Source: Pseudochrobactrum kiredjianiae (GTDB taxonomy: Bacteria > Pseudomonadota > Alphaproteobacteria > Rhizobiales > Rhizobiaceae). Taken from it: a stretch of DNA of 64,000 nucleotides. The first letter of the stretch is position 1; each line of letters opens with the position of its first letter. Below are positions 33,760-43,254 of this stretch, in pieces. The position numbers and the translations under genes were made by a program. The notes below the pieces were generated by a model. The model ran no database searches, was not told the DNA's origin, and saw only the letters and a list, made by a program, of their open reading frames with translations. The stretch covers positions 1 to 64,000 of the forward strand of contig NZ_JAUCBM010000003.1 in the NCBI RefSeq assembly GCF_030362795.1, read 5' to 3'.

Positions 33760-35151
33760 TTATTCTGCAGCGACTTTAAAGGCGAGAGCCTTCAACGCGC
33801 CCTCAACAGATTCGCGCTCGATGCGGGCATAGTGTTCAAATTCATTGAGCACAGTTGCGCCGAGATCCGTTTCGAAACGCTTCTGGTTCGGGCTTTCAGT
33901 AAATTCCTGCGTATCGTCGTCGCCGAGATTGGACTGGAAGATACCTGCGGCGCTGACCGGCAGGAAGTCTTCATAGACAATCGGGTCAAACTGGACCGCA
34001 CCTTCAGCAATCAGGCTGTCGAGATTGGCGGCAGTCAGTTCGCTCTTGGCTTTGTAACGATCGCTTACGCTGTAAGCGAAATAGCCGAGACCCTGTTCAC
34101 GGATTTCTGCCCATGTGTCCGGGAATTCTTCAAAAACTTCACTAAGAATACGCACATATTCAGCAGCGTTCGAGCCATCCGGTGCAGGGCGGATACGTGC
34201 ACGGGTTTTGTCAAGCAGCGCGTCGTAAAGGCCGCGGCCTTTTGGGGTCAGTGCAACGCCGCGCTGTTCAATTTCACCAAAACGGGCGGTATGCGTACCG
34301 GCTTTCCATTCGCCCGCAGCATCGGTGAAAGAAACAGCTTCTTCGAGCGCTTTAAACGAGGTCTGACGCAGCAGAACTGCACATTTGCGGGTTGGAGGGC
34401 CTTCAACAACAGCTTTAGGCGAAATATTGCGCGCTGGCATCTGTGTCTGCACAGCATCAATATCGAGCGTGCGTGGTGTCAGATGGTTGATGTGCGGGCC
34501 TTTGAAGGACACAACGTCAGCAATCAGACGATGGGCATCATGCAGGCGGTGATAAAGTTCTGCACTCACATTGGCCTTATCGTGCCAGCGGAAAGTCTCC
34601 AGAACTTCAGCCACAAACTTATCAGCCTGTTCTTGTGTAAGACCACCCTGTTTTTCAGCAATCTCGATCAGCTCAACCGCACCGGCAGTGAAGATATTGC
34701 GCTTGGCAAGGGTTTCTTCCGCTTCTTTGCGCAGCTTTTCGTCCGCGATCAGGTCGAGACGCAGCAGCGAGGTGAAAACGCGGAACGGATTGATCTTCAG
34801 CGAAGCGTCTGCAACAGGACGGAAAGCTGTGGAATGCACAGGCACACCGGCAGCGGACAGGTCGTAGTACCCGACAGGGAACATGCCCATAACAGCAAAA
34901 GCGCGGCGCATCATGGAAAGTTCAGCGGCGGTGCCGAGACGGATCGCGCCGTGACGTTCTTCAGAAATACGATCCAGAGAATCGGTATCTTCGAGACGCG
35001 CGAGCATTTCAGGCTGGGCTTTCAGTGTCGCAGCATTCACATCTGCAACCAGTTCCATCAAAGTGCCGTAAGCAGGCACTTCTGTACGGTACATTGCGGA
35101 CATAGAGGCCGAGAATGCAGCGCGAATATTGTCGGCTGATACGAAGTTCAT
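33760..35151 (-). CDS. hglS: 2-oxoadipate dioxygenase/decarboxylase HglS (DUF1338, YdcJ-like)
   Basis: Fe(II)-dependent enzyme that turns 2-oxoadipate into D-2-hydroxyglutarate and CO2, the committed step of the 2-aminoadipate route of lysine catabolism described in Pseudomonas putida. At 463 residues it has the family blocks YGTLMELVADVN, RHGAIRLGTAAEL, GYYDLSAAGVPVHSTAFRP, RIFxA-type FTSLLRLDLI, GPHINHLTPRTLDID and VYEDFLPVSAAGIFQSNL. The conserved His in HSTAF, the His in GPHINHLTPR and the acidic residue in YEDFLP fit the metal site. The start has an excellent AAGGAGG. Its neighbours amaB and amaA support the role. Confidence 0.9.
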   Translation of the reverse strand: MNFVSADNIRAAFSASMSAMYRTEVPAYGTLMELVADVNAATLKAQPEMLARLEDTDSLDRISEERHGAIRLGTAAELSMMRRAFAVMGMFPVGYYDLSAAGVPVHSTAFRPVADASLKINPFRVFTSLLRLDLIADEKLRKEAEETLAKRNIFTAGAVELIEIAEKQGGLTQEQADKFVAEVLETFRWHDKANVSAELYHRLHDAHRLIADVVSFKGPHINHLTPRTLDIDAVQTQMPARNISPKAVVEGPPTRKCAVLLRQTSFKALEEAVSFTDAAGEWKAGTHTARFGEIEQRGVALTPKGRGLYDALLDKTRARIRPAPDGSNAAEYVRILSEVFEEFPDTWAEIREQGLGYFAYSVSDRYKAKSELTAANLDSLIAEGAVQFDPIVYEDFLPVSAAGIFQSNLGDDDTQEFTESPNQKRFETDLGATVLNEFEHYARIERESVEGALKALAFKVAAE

Positions 35152-35542
35152 GGTTTGCCTCCTTGGGGGCTTTCCGTCTTGAGAGCTGTTATCTGTCTTG
35201 GGAGAAGATAAAGCCCTGTCTGTTTTGCTCTTGGTGCAGTTCCGTCAAGAAAAGCGGATGCCGTTTTTCCTGAAACTGCTTTGCTTGGTTGATTTGTGCT
35301 CTTTGGGAGCAGCACAAAACCATCCTGATGCTGTTATAAAGGCCTATCTGATCCGAAAAATGTCAGTCAGTTTTCGGGATATGCTTTTAATTTGATGCGT
35401 AATTTCTTTTTAAATCGATTTTCGGCAGTCTGAAAATCGCTGAAACACGTATCAGATGTTGATATCATGACTAAAATTGATCATATCAGCTGGTGTGGCC
35501 GCATGATTGCGACGAAACCGACTATGTTTATGCGAGGCAGGA
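35152..35542. promoter_or_regulatory. Divergent promoter region of hglS and the LysR gene
   Basis: A 391-base region without a convincing gene (a 65-codon frame at 35198 has no family likeness). It should hold the promoters of hglS and of the LysR-type regulator. No T-N11-A palindrome could be picked out with confidence. Confidence 0.4.
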
Positions 35543-36475
35543 ATGAAGCTCAGCCGACGACTGATACCGGATATCGCCATTTTGCAGGCTTTTGAATGCG
35601 CTGCACGTCATGGAAGTTTTACACAGGCAGCGCATGAGCTGAACCTGACGCAGAGCGCTGTGAGTCGTCAGATCAAGGATCTTGAAGGCCAGCTCGGCGT
35701 TTTGCTGTTTGAGCGAATCCGTCAGCGCATCCTGCTTTCCGATGCGGGACGCAAGTTTTTACCGGAAGTGCGCCGTCTGTTGAACCAGACTGAAGACACG
35801 ATGTTGCGGGCAATGGCCTCGGCACAGTCGTCTTCGGCTTTCAGCGTGGCGACACTACCGACATTTGGCGCACGCTGGCTGATGCCGCGTATTCCGAATT
35901 TCATCGAAGAAAATCCGGGCGTGGCGTTTAATGTCGGTTCACGTACAGGTGTGTTCGACTTTGAAGAATATCCGTTTGATATGGCTATTCATTATGGTCA
36001 GCCGGTTTGGGCACATGCCACCTGTAACTATCTGTGCAGTGAGATGGTTGTGCCGGTCGCAAGCAGCGCTTTGATTGAAAGTCATCGTATTGTTGAGCCG
36101 GAAGATTTGCAAAAAGAGCCTCTGCTGCATCTGACGACGCGTCCGAAAATGTGGACTCAATGGTTTGAGCAATGCGAGGTTGATGCCCGCACCACTTATA
36201 GCGGCCATCGTTTTGATCAGTTTTCTATGGTGATCGAGGCAGCGGCTGCCGGGCTTGGAATCGGCCTGCTGCCGGTTTATCTGATTGAGCAGGAGTTGCA
36301 GGAAGGTCGTCTGCGTATTCTGTTTGATAAGCCTATGCGTACCGAGAATGACTATTATCTGGTGGTGCCGGAAGGCAAACATGAGAACCCGCTGATACAG
36401 ACCTTTTCCGGTTGGATTCGCGGGCAGGTCGGTCAACATGACTATATGGCGCTGGTGCATCTGAACGCAGAATAA
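35543..36475 (+). CDS. LysR-family transcription regulator (GcvA-like)
   Basis: A 310-residue regulator with an N-terminal winged helix (LQAFECAARHGSFTQAAHELNLTQSAVSRQIKDLE, read in parts, residues 11-45) and a substrate-binding-like effector domain (ATLPTFGARWLMPRIPNFIEENPGV, AAAAGLGIGLLPVYLIEQEL). These blocks are like GcvA/AmpR-type members. The ATG at 35543 has GAGGCAGGA just before it; earlier starts lack a site. Its position between hglS and amaA suggests that it controls lysine or pipecolate catabolism, with an intermediate of that route as the likely ligand; this is inferred. Confidence 0.9.
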   Translation: MKLSRRLIPDIAILQAFECAARHGSFTQAAHELNLTQSAVSRQIKDLEGQLGVLLFERIRQRILLSDAGRKFLPEVRRLLNQTEDTMLRAMASAQSSSAFSVATLPTFGARWLMPRIPNFIEENPGVAFNVGSRTGVFDFEEYPFDMAIHYGQPVWAHATCNYLCSEMVVPVASSALIESHRIVEPEDLQKEPLLHLTTRPKMWTQWFEQCEVDARTTYSGHRFDQFSMVIEAAAAGLGIGLLPVYLIEQELQEGRLRILFDKPMRTENDYYLVVPEGKHENPLIQTFSGWIRGQVGQHDYMALVHLNAE

Positions 36476-36807
36476 AGTATATACTACAACTAAAGTGGAA
36501 CAGGTCATTCCGTGAATGAATGATCTGTTGCGCATAAATTGCTACTGTTGCCAAAACCGAAAGGTGTATGGCTGAATCTAACGTCAGAAAAAAAGACTTT
36601 AAGATCACTGACAAATAACAAACCGGACGAATTTCCGTGTTGTGCTTCAAATTTCAAACACTCAGAGTGTTGTGTGTGTATCCGCATTATATATACGGCG
36701 CTCTTTATCCATTTTGATCGTTGACCTTTTGTTTCAGCGCTATTGCGTGATGTGCCGGTTTTCAGGCACGCGATATTGGCAACGTTGTTTTTGAGAAATG
36801 AACTGAC
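36476..36807. other. Intergenic region upstream of amaA
   Basis: 332 bases without a gene. An imperfect hairpin, AACAGGTCATT (36499-36509) with AATGATCTGTT (36519-36529), lies 23 bases after the LysR stop and may end that transcript. The rest presumably holds the amaA promoter; nothing else stands out. Confidence 0.4.
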
Positions 36808-38091
36808 ATGCTGAATAATCCCCGTTCTCACGGTCTCTGGGAAAAATCCGCTCCTGCCGCTCCGGTTACATCAGCGCTTAAAGGCGAGCTGACCGTTGAT
36901 GTGGTTGTTGTCGGCGGTGGTTTTACGGGACTTTCAACCGCACTGAATTTGAGCGAGCGCGGCAGCAAGGTTGCCGTGCTGGAAGGCGTTGAAATCGGTT
37001 TTGGTGGTTCCGGCCGCAATGTCGGTCTGGTCAATGCCGGTATGTGGGTTATGCCGGATGATCTTCCAGGCGTTCTCGGCCAGAAATATGGCGACCGTTT
37101 GCTGGAAGAACTCGGCAACGGCCCGAAAATGGTTTTCGAGCGCATTGAAAAACATAATATTGCCTGTGAAGCGACCCGCACCGGCACCTTGCATTGCGCC
37201 GTCGGCCAGAAAGGTTTGCGCGAATTGCAGGATCGTGCGGAACAGTGGCAGCGTCGTGGTGCGCCGGTCACGCTGCTGAGTGCTGAAGAAACCGCAAAGA
37301 AGGTTGGTACCAAGGCCTATAGTGGTTCGCTGCTGGATATGCGTGCCGGTACAATTCAACCGCTGGCCTATGTGCGCGGTCTTGCCCATGCAGCACTTGC
37401 TGCCGGTGCACAGATTTTCACCGGTTCTCCGGTGACATCTACTGAACGCGTGGGAAATGACTGGGTTGTTCGCACCGCGCAAGGCTCGGTGCGCGCGCAG
37501 TGGATCGTTGTGGCTACCAATGCCTATACGCAGGCACCGTGGCCGCAGGTGCGTGCAGAAATTATGCATCTGCCTTACTTCAACCTTGCGACCAAGCCGC
37601 TAACAGCAGAACAGCAGGCGCAGATTCTGCCGGAACGTCAGGGCGTATGGGATACTAAAACAGTTTTGTCGTCCTATCGCTATGATCAGGCCGGTCGTTT
37701 GGTATTTGGTAGTGTGGGTGCGTTGCGCAATACCGGTACAGGTATTCATACGGCATGGGCAAAGCGTGAAATGAAGCGTCTGTTCCCGCAGCTTGGCAAA
37801 GTCGAGTTTGATTATGAATGGTACGGCCTGATCGGTATGACCAATGACAGCCTGCCGAAGTTCCATCGCTTTGATAAGAATGTGATTGGCTTCAGCGGTT
37901 ATAACGGTCGCGGCATTGCCACCGGCACTGTGTTCGGCAATGTACTGGCACGCCATATCAGCGGTGAAATCAGTGAAGCTGAGCTGCCATTGCCGGTAAC
38001 TGAACCGGAAACACAGTCCTTCCTCGGTATCCGCGAGGCCTATTATGAAACCGGCGCACAGATTGCACATTTTACCGGCGCTCGCTTCTGA
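36808..38091 (+). CDS. amaA: FAD-dependent L-pipecolate oxidase AmaA-like
   Basis: A 427-residue DAO-family flavoprotein. FAD motif: VDVVVVGGGFTGLSTALNLSERG; then GFGGSGRNVGLVNAGMW, the family pattern for flavin contact, LLDMRAGTIQPLAYVRGLA, IVVATNAYTQAPW and the closing GFSGYNGRGIATGTVFGNVLA. It resembles AmaA of Pseudomonas, which oxidises L-pipecolate to piperideine-6-carboxylate, the substrate of AmaB. The linkage to amaB and hglS through the LysR gene makes this reading the best one; a related glycine/sarcosine or gamma-glutamylputrescine oxidase (PuuB-like) is possible. Confidence 0.8.
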   Translation: MLNNPRSHGLWEKSAPAAPVTSALKGELTVDVVVVGGGFTGLSTALNLSERGSKVAVLEGVEIGFGGSGRNVGLVNAGMWVMPDDLPGVLGQKYGDRLLEELGNGPKMVFERIEKHNIACEATRTGTLHCAVGQKGLRELQDRAEQWQRRGAPVTLLSAEETAKKVGTKAYSGSLLDMRAGTIQPLAYVRGLAHAALAAGAQIFTGSPVTSTERVGNDWVVRTAQGSVRAQWIVVATNAYTQAPWPQVRAEIMHLPYFNLATKPLTAEQQAQILPERQGVWDTKTVLSSYRYDQAGRLVFGSVGALRNTGTGIHTAWAKREMKRLFPQLGKVEFDYEWYGLIGMTNDSLPKFHRFDKNVIGFSGYNGRGIATGTVFGNVLARHISGEISEAELPLPVTEPETQSFLGIREAYYETGAQIAHFTGARF

Positions 38092-38184
38092 GCGCCTAAA
38101 TCAAAGAGCACGCTCGTTTTTGAGCGCTGCAATTTAAATTGCGCACGGTTCTAAGATAGATAAAGCGATATAATTTGAATTTTA

Positions 38185-38220
38185 ACAGGGCATTGCTGGT
38201 TCAGTGCCCTGTTTCTTTTT
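38185..38220 (+). terminator. Intrinsic terminator after amaA
   Basis: ACAGGGCA (38185-38192) pairs with TGCCCTGT (38205-38212), followed by TTCTTTTT. It separates amaA from the ABC transporter operon. Confidence 0.88.
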
Positions 38221-38334
38221 GATTTCTGTGGTGAGTTTATTCTTTGTCATATACTTGTAGTGTTCATTTAATAAATGAGCGGCGAGTAACCGGCTCGCTC
38301 CGGTATCGGATGAATGATTTCAGGGATAAGAATC

Positions 38335-39324
38335 ATGTTGCAGAAACGCACGTCACGTAAAACAGTTCTGGCTACTGCTCTGGCGGTCTTTATGGGCGCA
38401 ACGGCGGTCAATGCAGAAACGCTCAATCTTTATACGTCGCAGCCGGAAGCTGATGCGACCAAGACTGTTGAAGCCTTCCGCAAAGCCAATCCTGATATTG
38501 ATGTGCAGGTGTTCCGTTCGGGCACCAGCGATATCCTCAGCAAGCTGGCTGCTGAATTTGCTGCCGGTGCACCGCAGCCGGATGTGCTGCTGATTGCTGA
38601 TGCTGTTTCGATGGAGCTTTTGAAAAAAGACAATCGTCTGAAAGCCTATGAAGGCGCGAAGACTGAAGGTCTGACAGAAGGTTCTTTCGATAAAGACAAA
38701 ACCTATTTTGGTTCGAAGCTGATCACCACCGGTATTGCCTATAATACACAGGCGAAGAGCAAGCCTGAAAGCTGGGCTGATCTTGGCAAAGAAGAATACA
38801 AAGGCCAGATCGTGATGCCGAGCCCGCTCTATTCCGGTGCGGCTGCCTATATGCTCTCCGGCTTTGCGCTGAATTCAGAACTTGGCTGGGACTATTTCGA
38901 AAAGCTGAAAGCCAATGAGCTGATCAGCGTGCGTGGCAATGGTGCTGTGCTGAAATCCGTTGCCAGCGGCGAAAAGCCTTACGGTATCCTCGTGGATTTC
39001 ATGGCGCTGAATGCCAAGGCGAAAGGCTCGCCGGTTGAATTCGTGTTCCCGAAAGAAGGCGTGCCAGCGGTGACCGAGCCTGTTGCAATTATGGCCACAG
39101 CCAAGAATGTTGCCGGCGCAGAGAAATTCGTTGATTTCATCCTCTCGGATGATGGACAGAAACTGGCGCTGGAGCAGGGCTATCTGCCTGCCAAAGAATC
39201 TGTTGGTCGCCCGAGCTGGCTGCCGGAAGGCACCAAAATCAACATCATGCCGATTGATACGCTCAAAGTTCTGGGTGTAACAGAAGCCGATAAGAAGCGT
39301 TTTTCTGAGCTGTTCGGCGGTTAA
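38335..39324 (+). CDS. ABC transporter substrate-binding protein (Fe3+/phosphonate/hexose-phosphate superfamily)
   Basis: Periplasmic binding protein, 329 residues, with a signal peptide ending ATAVNA and a mature start ETLNLYTSQPEADATK. It belongs to the SBP_bac_6-type class that includes FbpA, AfuA and PhnS. The adjacent-tyrosine pair used by FbpA to hold ferric iron is not seen, so iron is doubtful; relatives such as AfuA bind sugar phosphates. It is first in a five-gene operon that also encodes a beta-CASP-like hydrolase and a SurE nucleotidase, which points to a phosphorylated ligand. The start at 38335 is preferred (AGGGATAAGA upstream) to one at 38314. Confidence 0.85.
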   Translation: MLQKRTSRKTVLATALAVFMGATAVNAETLNLYTSQPEADATKTVEAFRKANPDIDVQVFRSGTSDILSKLAAEFAAGAPQPDVLLIADAVSMELLKKDNRLKAYEGAKTEGLTEGSFDKDKTYFGSKLITTGIAYNTQAKSKPESWADLGKEEYKGQIVMPSPLYSGAAAYMLSGFALNSELGWDYFEKLKANELISVRGNGAVLKSVASGEKPYGILVDFMALNAKAKGSPVEFVFPKEGVPAVTEPVAIMATAKNVAGAEKFVDFILSDDGQKLALEQGYLPAKESVGRPSWLPEGTKINIMPIDTLKVLGVTEADKKRFSELFGG

Positions 39325-39335
39325 GGCATTCTTTG

Positions 39336-41036
39336 ATGTCAGATAAAATATTTGGTCAGAGCCGGGATACGGCTCTGATCTTCCTTGTGGCGGCAGTAGT
39401 GTTCACGCTGTCTTTGTGGCCGATGCTGCGACTGGCGAGCGAGATTATCGCGCCGAATGGCCAGTTCTCAGACAGTGCTTTACGTTCTGCACTTTCTTCG
39501 ACCTCGACATGGGTTGCCACCCGTAATTCTTTAATCACCGGCTTTGGCGGCACCTTTGCGGCTGTCATTTTGGGCAGTGCTGTGGCGCTGCTGGTGAGTC
39601 TTACGAATATTCGCGGGCGCGGCGTTTTCGTGCTGATGTTTGTGGTGCCATTGCTGATTGCGCCGCAGGTGACAGCGCTGGCATGGCTGCAACTCTTTGG
39701 CCCTGCGAGCCCTTTTCTTAAAATGATCGGCATGGCGCCGGAGCTGGGCAGCCGTAACCCGCTTTATTCCACCACCGGCATTATTGTTCTGCTCGGCATT
39801 CAATATGCGCCGCTGGTATTTCTGATTGTACGCGCCGGTTTGCGCAAATTGCCACGTGAACTGGTTGAAGCAGCGTTGAGCAGCGGTGCCAGCAAGTGGC
39901 GGGTAACGCGGACAATCATTGTGCCGCTGATGACACCATCGGTAATCGGTGCCTCTGCACTGGCTTTTGTTTCCTGTGTCGGCAATTTCGGTATTCCTGC
40001 ATTCTTGGGCATTCCGGCCAATGTGCTGGTACTGCCGACCTTGATTTATCAGAAGCTTGCCGGTGGAGGACCATCGGTACTGTCGGAAGTCGCCGTGCTT
40101 TCGCTGCTGATCGGTGTGATCGCTATGGCGGGTATTCTTTGTCAGGACTATATGGCGCGCCGCCGCGACTACCGTATCGCATCAACCTCGCTGCCTGCTG
40201 CGCCTTTTGAACTTGGCTCATGGCGGCTGATTGTCGAGATTGCCTGCTGGTTGCTGATTGCCGTGGTGCTGGTGCTGCCTATGTTCGGCCTGTTGCTGAC
40301 CGCATTGGTGCCTGCTTTCGGTATTCCGCTGAGCTGGCAGACGGCCACGCTGGATAATCTGAAATTCGTGATGCTGGATCATGCTGGCGCACGCCGTGCG
40401 CTGGTCAATTCATTTACATTGTCACTTGCCGCAGCCGGTTTTGCGGTGCTTGTAGCAGTGCCGCTCGGCTATCTCATCACATGGCGGTCGCGCTGGTGGA
40501 CACGCTTGCTCAATCTTGCCGCCGAGCTGCCCTATGCTCTGCCGGGTGTAGTGCTGTCGATTGCTGCATTGCTGATGTTCCTCAAACCTTTGCCGGTTGT
40601 CGGACTGCATCTCTATAATACGATCTGGATCATTCTCTACGCCTATCTGGCTCGGTTTTTGGTGCTGGCCTTGCGCCCGACCATTACCGGTCTGCATCAG
40701 ATTGACCGTGCTCTGGAAGAGGCGGCACAGGTCGCCGGTGCAGGGCTGATGACACGGCTGCGCACCATTGTGTTTCCACTGGTGGCACCGGCAACTTTGG
40801 CCGGTGGTGTGCTGATTTTCATGACGGCTTTTTCAGAACTGACAGTTTCTGCGCTACTATGGTCATCAGGGTCGGAAACGCTGGGCGTGGTGATTTTCTC
40901 TTTCGAGCAGGGTGGCGATTCACCCTATGCGTCGGCTGTTTCTGTGCTGGTCGTGCTGATTACATTCTTACTGATGCTGGTGACCAATATGTTCGCCAGA
41001 TATCTGCCTGACGGAGTTCTGCCATGGCGGGATTGA
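39336..41036 (+). CDS. ABC transporter permease, fused two-domain (FbpB-like)
   Basis: A 566-residue inner-membrane protein with about 12 helices, formed by two tandem permease domains as in FbpB/SfuB/AfuB. Each half has an EAA-type loop: ELVEAALSSGASKWRVTRTIIVPLMTPSVI in the first, and ALEEAAQVAGAGLMTRLRTIVFPLVAPATL in the second, where the ATPase docks. The start is the ATG at 39336, 11 bases after the binding-protein stop; its end overlaps the ATPase gene by 13 bases, indicating coupled translation. Confidence 0.92.
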   Translation: MSDKIFGQSRDTALIFLVAAVVFTLSLWPMLRLASEIIAPNGQFSDSALRSALSSTSTWVATRNSLITGFGGTFAAVILGSAVALLVSLTNIRGRGVFVLMFVVPLLIAPQVTALAWLQLFGPASPFLKMIGMAPELGSRNPLYSTTGIIVLLGIQYAPLVFLIVRAGLRKLPRELVEAALSSGASKWRVTRTIIVPLMTPSVIGASALAFVSCVGNFGIPAFLGIPANVLVLPTLIYQKLAGGGPSVLSEVAVLSLLIGVIAMAGILCQDYMARRRDYRIASTSLPAAPFELGSWRLIVEIACWLLIAVVLVLPMFGLLLTALVPAFGIPLSWQTATLDNLKFVMLDHAGARRALVNSFTLSLAAAGFAVLVAVPLGYLITWRSRWWTRLLNLAAELPYALPGVVLSIAALLMFLKPLPVVGLHLYNTIWIILYAYLARFLVLALRPTITGLHQIDRALEEAAQVAGAGLMTRLRTIVFPLVAPATLAGGVLIFMTAFSELTVSALLWSSGSETLGVVIFSFEQGGDSPYASAVSVLVVLITFLLMLVTNMFARYLPDGVLPWRD

Positions 41037-42097
41037 CTATCTCTCAGCTTTCCAAAAGCTTTAATGACACAAAAGTTTTGACCGATGTGTCTCTTGATAT
41101 TGCCAATGGTGAGTTTATCGCGGTGCTGGGGCCTTCCGGCTGCGGCAAGACGACATTGCTGCGCATGATTGCCGGATTTGAACAGGCCAATGATGGCGTG
41201 ATCTATGTCGGTGACAAGCTGGTGACCGGCAAAGGTCAGTTCGTGCCGCCGGAAAAGCGTCGTGTCGGTATCGTGTTCCAGAATTATGCTCTCTGGCCGC
41301 ATATGACTGTTTCCGAGAATGTCGGCTATAGTCTGAAAATCGCCAAGGTGGAAAAAGCCGAGCGCGAACGCCGAGTGCAAGAGGCGCTGAAACTGGTTGA
41401 TCTGCAAGGCTATGGGGATCGCCGTCCGGCCAATCTGTCCGGCGGGCAACGCCAACGCGTGGCACTGGCACGTTGTCTGGTGGCCGCACCGTCGCTGGTG
41501 CTGTTTGACGAACCGCTGGCCAATCTGGATGTGCATCTGCGTGCTTCGATGGAAGATGAATTTGCCCGCTTTCATAAACGCACCGGCACAACAATTGTTT
41601 ATATCACCCACGATCAGGCCGAGGCCATGGCGCTGGCCGACCGTATTGCGGTGATGGACAAGGGCAGGCTGATGCAGTTTGCTTCACCGAAAACGCTCTA
41701 TAATGAACCGGCGAATGCGATGGTCGCATCCTTTATCGCGCAGGGCATGGTGTTGCCTGCAGAGATTTTGAGCGTCAATGGCAGCGGTGCCTGTGAGGCC
41801 TTGGTTCTGGGGCAGCAGGTGCGCTTGCGCTGCCGCGCCGATGAAGTGGTGCGTAAAGATGCACAAATTTGTATCCGTGAAGACGATCTGGAACTGGTGA
41901 AACAGGACGGATTTGCCGTGCGGGTTAAACGCTCGGTCTATCAGGGTGGTGCATCACGGATTGAGGCCGTTGCCGAACAGGCACCGGAACTGAACCTGCA
42001 TTTCAATCTGCCGGATCCGCTACATCTCAAAGCGGATGATGCGGCGCAATTACGTATCCGGTCAGGCTGGGTAATACCGGAAGCAGGTGCAGTATGA
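41024..42097 (+). CDS. ABC transporter ATP-binding protein (FbpC/PotA-like)
   Basis: A 357-residue ATPase. Walker A GPSGCGKTTLLRM, Q-loop VFQNYALWPHMTV, signature LSGGQRQRVALARCL, Walker B LVLFDEPLANLD and the switch histidine in ITHDQAEAM are all intact. A C-terminal TOBE-like domain follows at about residue 240-357. The WPHMTV reading after the Q-loop is like FbpC/PhnT-type importers. It is cytoplasmic and partners the permease upstream. Its stop overlaps the next start as ATGA. Confidence 0.95.
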   Translation: MAGLTISQLSKSFNDTKVLTDVSLDIANGEFIAVLGPSGCGKTTLLRMIAGFEQANDGVIYVGDKLVTGKGQFVPPEKRRVGIVFQNYALWPHMTVSENVGYSLKIAKVEKAERERRVQEALKLVDLQGYGDRRPANLSGGQRQRVALARCLVAAPSLVLFDEPLANLDVHLRASMEDEFARFHKRTGTTIVYITHDQAEAMALADRIAVMDKGRLMQFASPKTLYNEPANAMVASFIAQGMVLPAEILSVNGSGACEALVLGQQVRLRCRADEVVRKDAQICIREDDLELVKQDGFAVRVKRSVYQGGASRIEAVAEQAPELNLHFNLPDPLHLKADDAAQLRIRSGWVIPEAGAV

Positions 42098-43254
42098 AGA
42101 TCAATCTCTATGGCGGTTTCGGTGAAAAGGGGCGTTTAGGCGTTGGCATTAGCACGGCTGAAACCAAGCTGCTGTTTGATATCGGTATTAAAGTAGGCGC
42201 TACAGGGCGCGATTATTATCCGCTGATTGAGGTGGATGCGATCGCCGCGCTGGATGTTGTGCTGATTTCCCATGCCCATGAGGATCATGTCGGCGGGTTG
42301 TTGTGGTTGCTGGATCAGGGTTTTCAGGGGCGTATCCTGATGACCGCAGAGACTTTGGCTGAAACAGCTCAAACCTTGAAGAATTATGCCGAACAACAGC
42401 ATCTGGAGAATATTGCATTTCCGCATGAGCGTATTGAACTGTTCAAAGCAGGCGATGTGTTGACGCTGGGTGATGCAGAAATCACCACCGGTCGTTCCGG
42501 CCATGTGGCAGGCGGCGTGTGGTTCTGCATTGAGGCCGAAGGACGTAAAGTTCTCTATAGCGGCGACGTCGTGCCGGATAGTCCTGTGCTGGAAATGGAT
42601 GCATTTCCGCATTGTGATCTGTTGCTGCTGGATGCCTCTTATGGTGCGGATGCTATTTCAGGAGACACACGGGTACAGCAAATCCGCGAATGGATTTTGC
42701 AAAATCGTGATGGTTGCCTGCTGCCGACACCACTCTCCGGCCGATCATTGGAACTGATGGCGCTGATGCCGGTTAATTTTGCCATTCATGCGGATATGCG
42801 TGCTGCATTGGCTGAGCAGATTGCAGCGTCTGGTGCCTTGCGGGATGGTGTGGCCGGACGGTTGAAACAATTGCTGCATAATGCACAGGACTGGCGTGAA
42901 GATCAGGCGCTGCCGCGCTGTCCGCTGCTGACATTCGATGCAATGGGACGGGCAGGGCCTTCTGCCTATGCAATGACCCGTGCATTACGCACCGGCTGGC
43001 CGGTTCTGCTGACCGGTCACGTGCCGGAAGATACACCGGCCTTTGATATGTTGCGGGATGAGCTGGCAGACTGGATCAGACTGCCGACCCATCCGACTTT
43101 GAGCGGTATGGTCGCGCTTTGGGAGCACGCAGGTAAGCCTGATATGCTCGGCCATTCCTGTTCCGCTGCATTGCTTAGCGAATTGGCAGCGCATATTCCG
43201 TCGCTGCGTCAGGATGTGAAGAGCGGTGATGTGATAGAATTAGGAGCAGCCTGA
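42094..43254 (+). CDS. Metallo-beta-lactamase-fold hydrolase, beta-CASP/RNase J-like
   Basis: A 386-residue cytoplasmic metallo-hydrolase. Zinc motifs: LISHAHEDHVGG (motif 2), SGHVAGG (motif 3) and YSGDVV (motif 4). Beyond them are patterns like the beta-CASP motifs of RNase J/CPSF-73 nucleases: LLLLDASYG (motif A, usually ESTYG), LLTGHVPEDTPA (motif B) and PTHPTLSGMVALWEHAGKPDMLGHS (motif C region). This suggests a phosphodiesterase or nuclease. It sits inside a transporter operon, coupled by ATGA to the ATPase and TGATG to surE, so it likely acts on the imported compound. The substrate is unknown. Confidence 0.8.
   Translation: MKINLYGGFGEKGRLGVGISTAETKLLFDIGIKVGATGRDYYPLIEVDAIAALDVVLISHAHEDHVGGLLWLLDQGFQGRILMTAETLAETAQTLKNYAEQQHLENIAFPHERIELFKAGDVLTLGDAEITTGRSGHVAGGVWFCIEAEGRKVLYSGDVVPDSPVLEMDAFPHCDLLLLDASYGADAISGDTRVQQIREWILQNRDGCLLPTPLSGRSLELMALMPVNFAIHADMRAALAEQIAASGALRDGVAGRLKQLLHNAQDWREDQALPRCPLLTFDAMGRAGPSAYAMTRALRTGWPVLLTGHVPEDTPAFDMLRDELADWIRLPTHPTLSGMVALWEHAGKPDMLGHSCSAALLSELAAHIPSLRQDVKSGDVIELGAA

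Noticed and set aside
33832-35139. Plus-strand open frame of 435 codons over hglS
   Set aside because: hglS has an excellent ribosome site and family motifs; the antisense frame has none.
38335-39324. Iron(III)-binding protein annotation
   Set aside because: The class is right, but the adjacent tyrosines that bind iron in FbpA are not visible and the operon context points to a phosphorylated ligand, so iron was not adopted.
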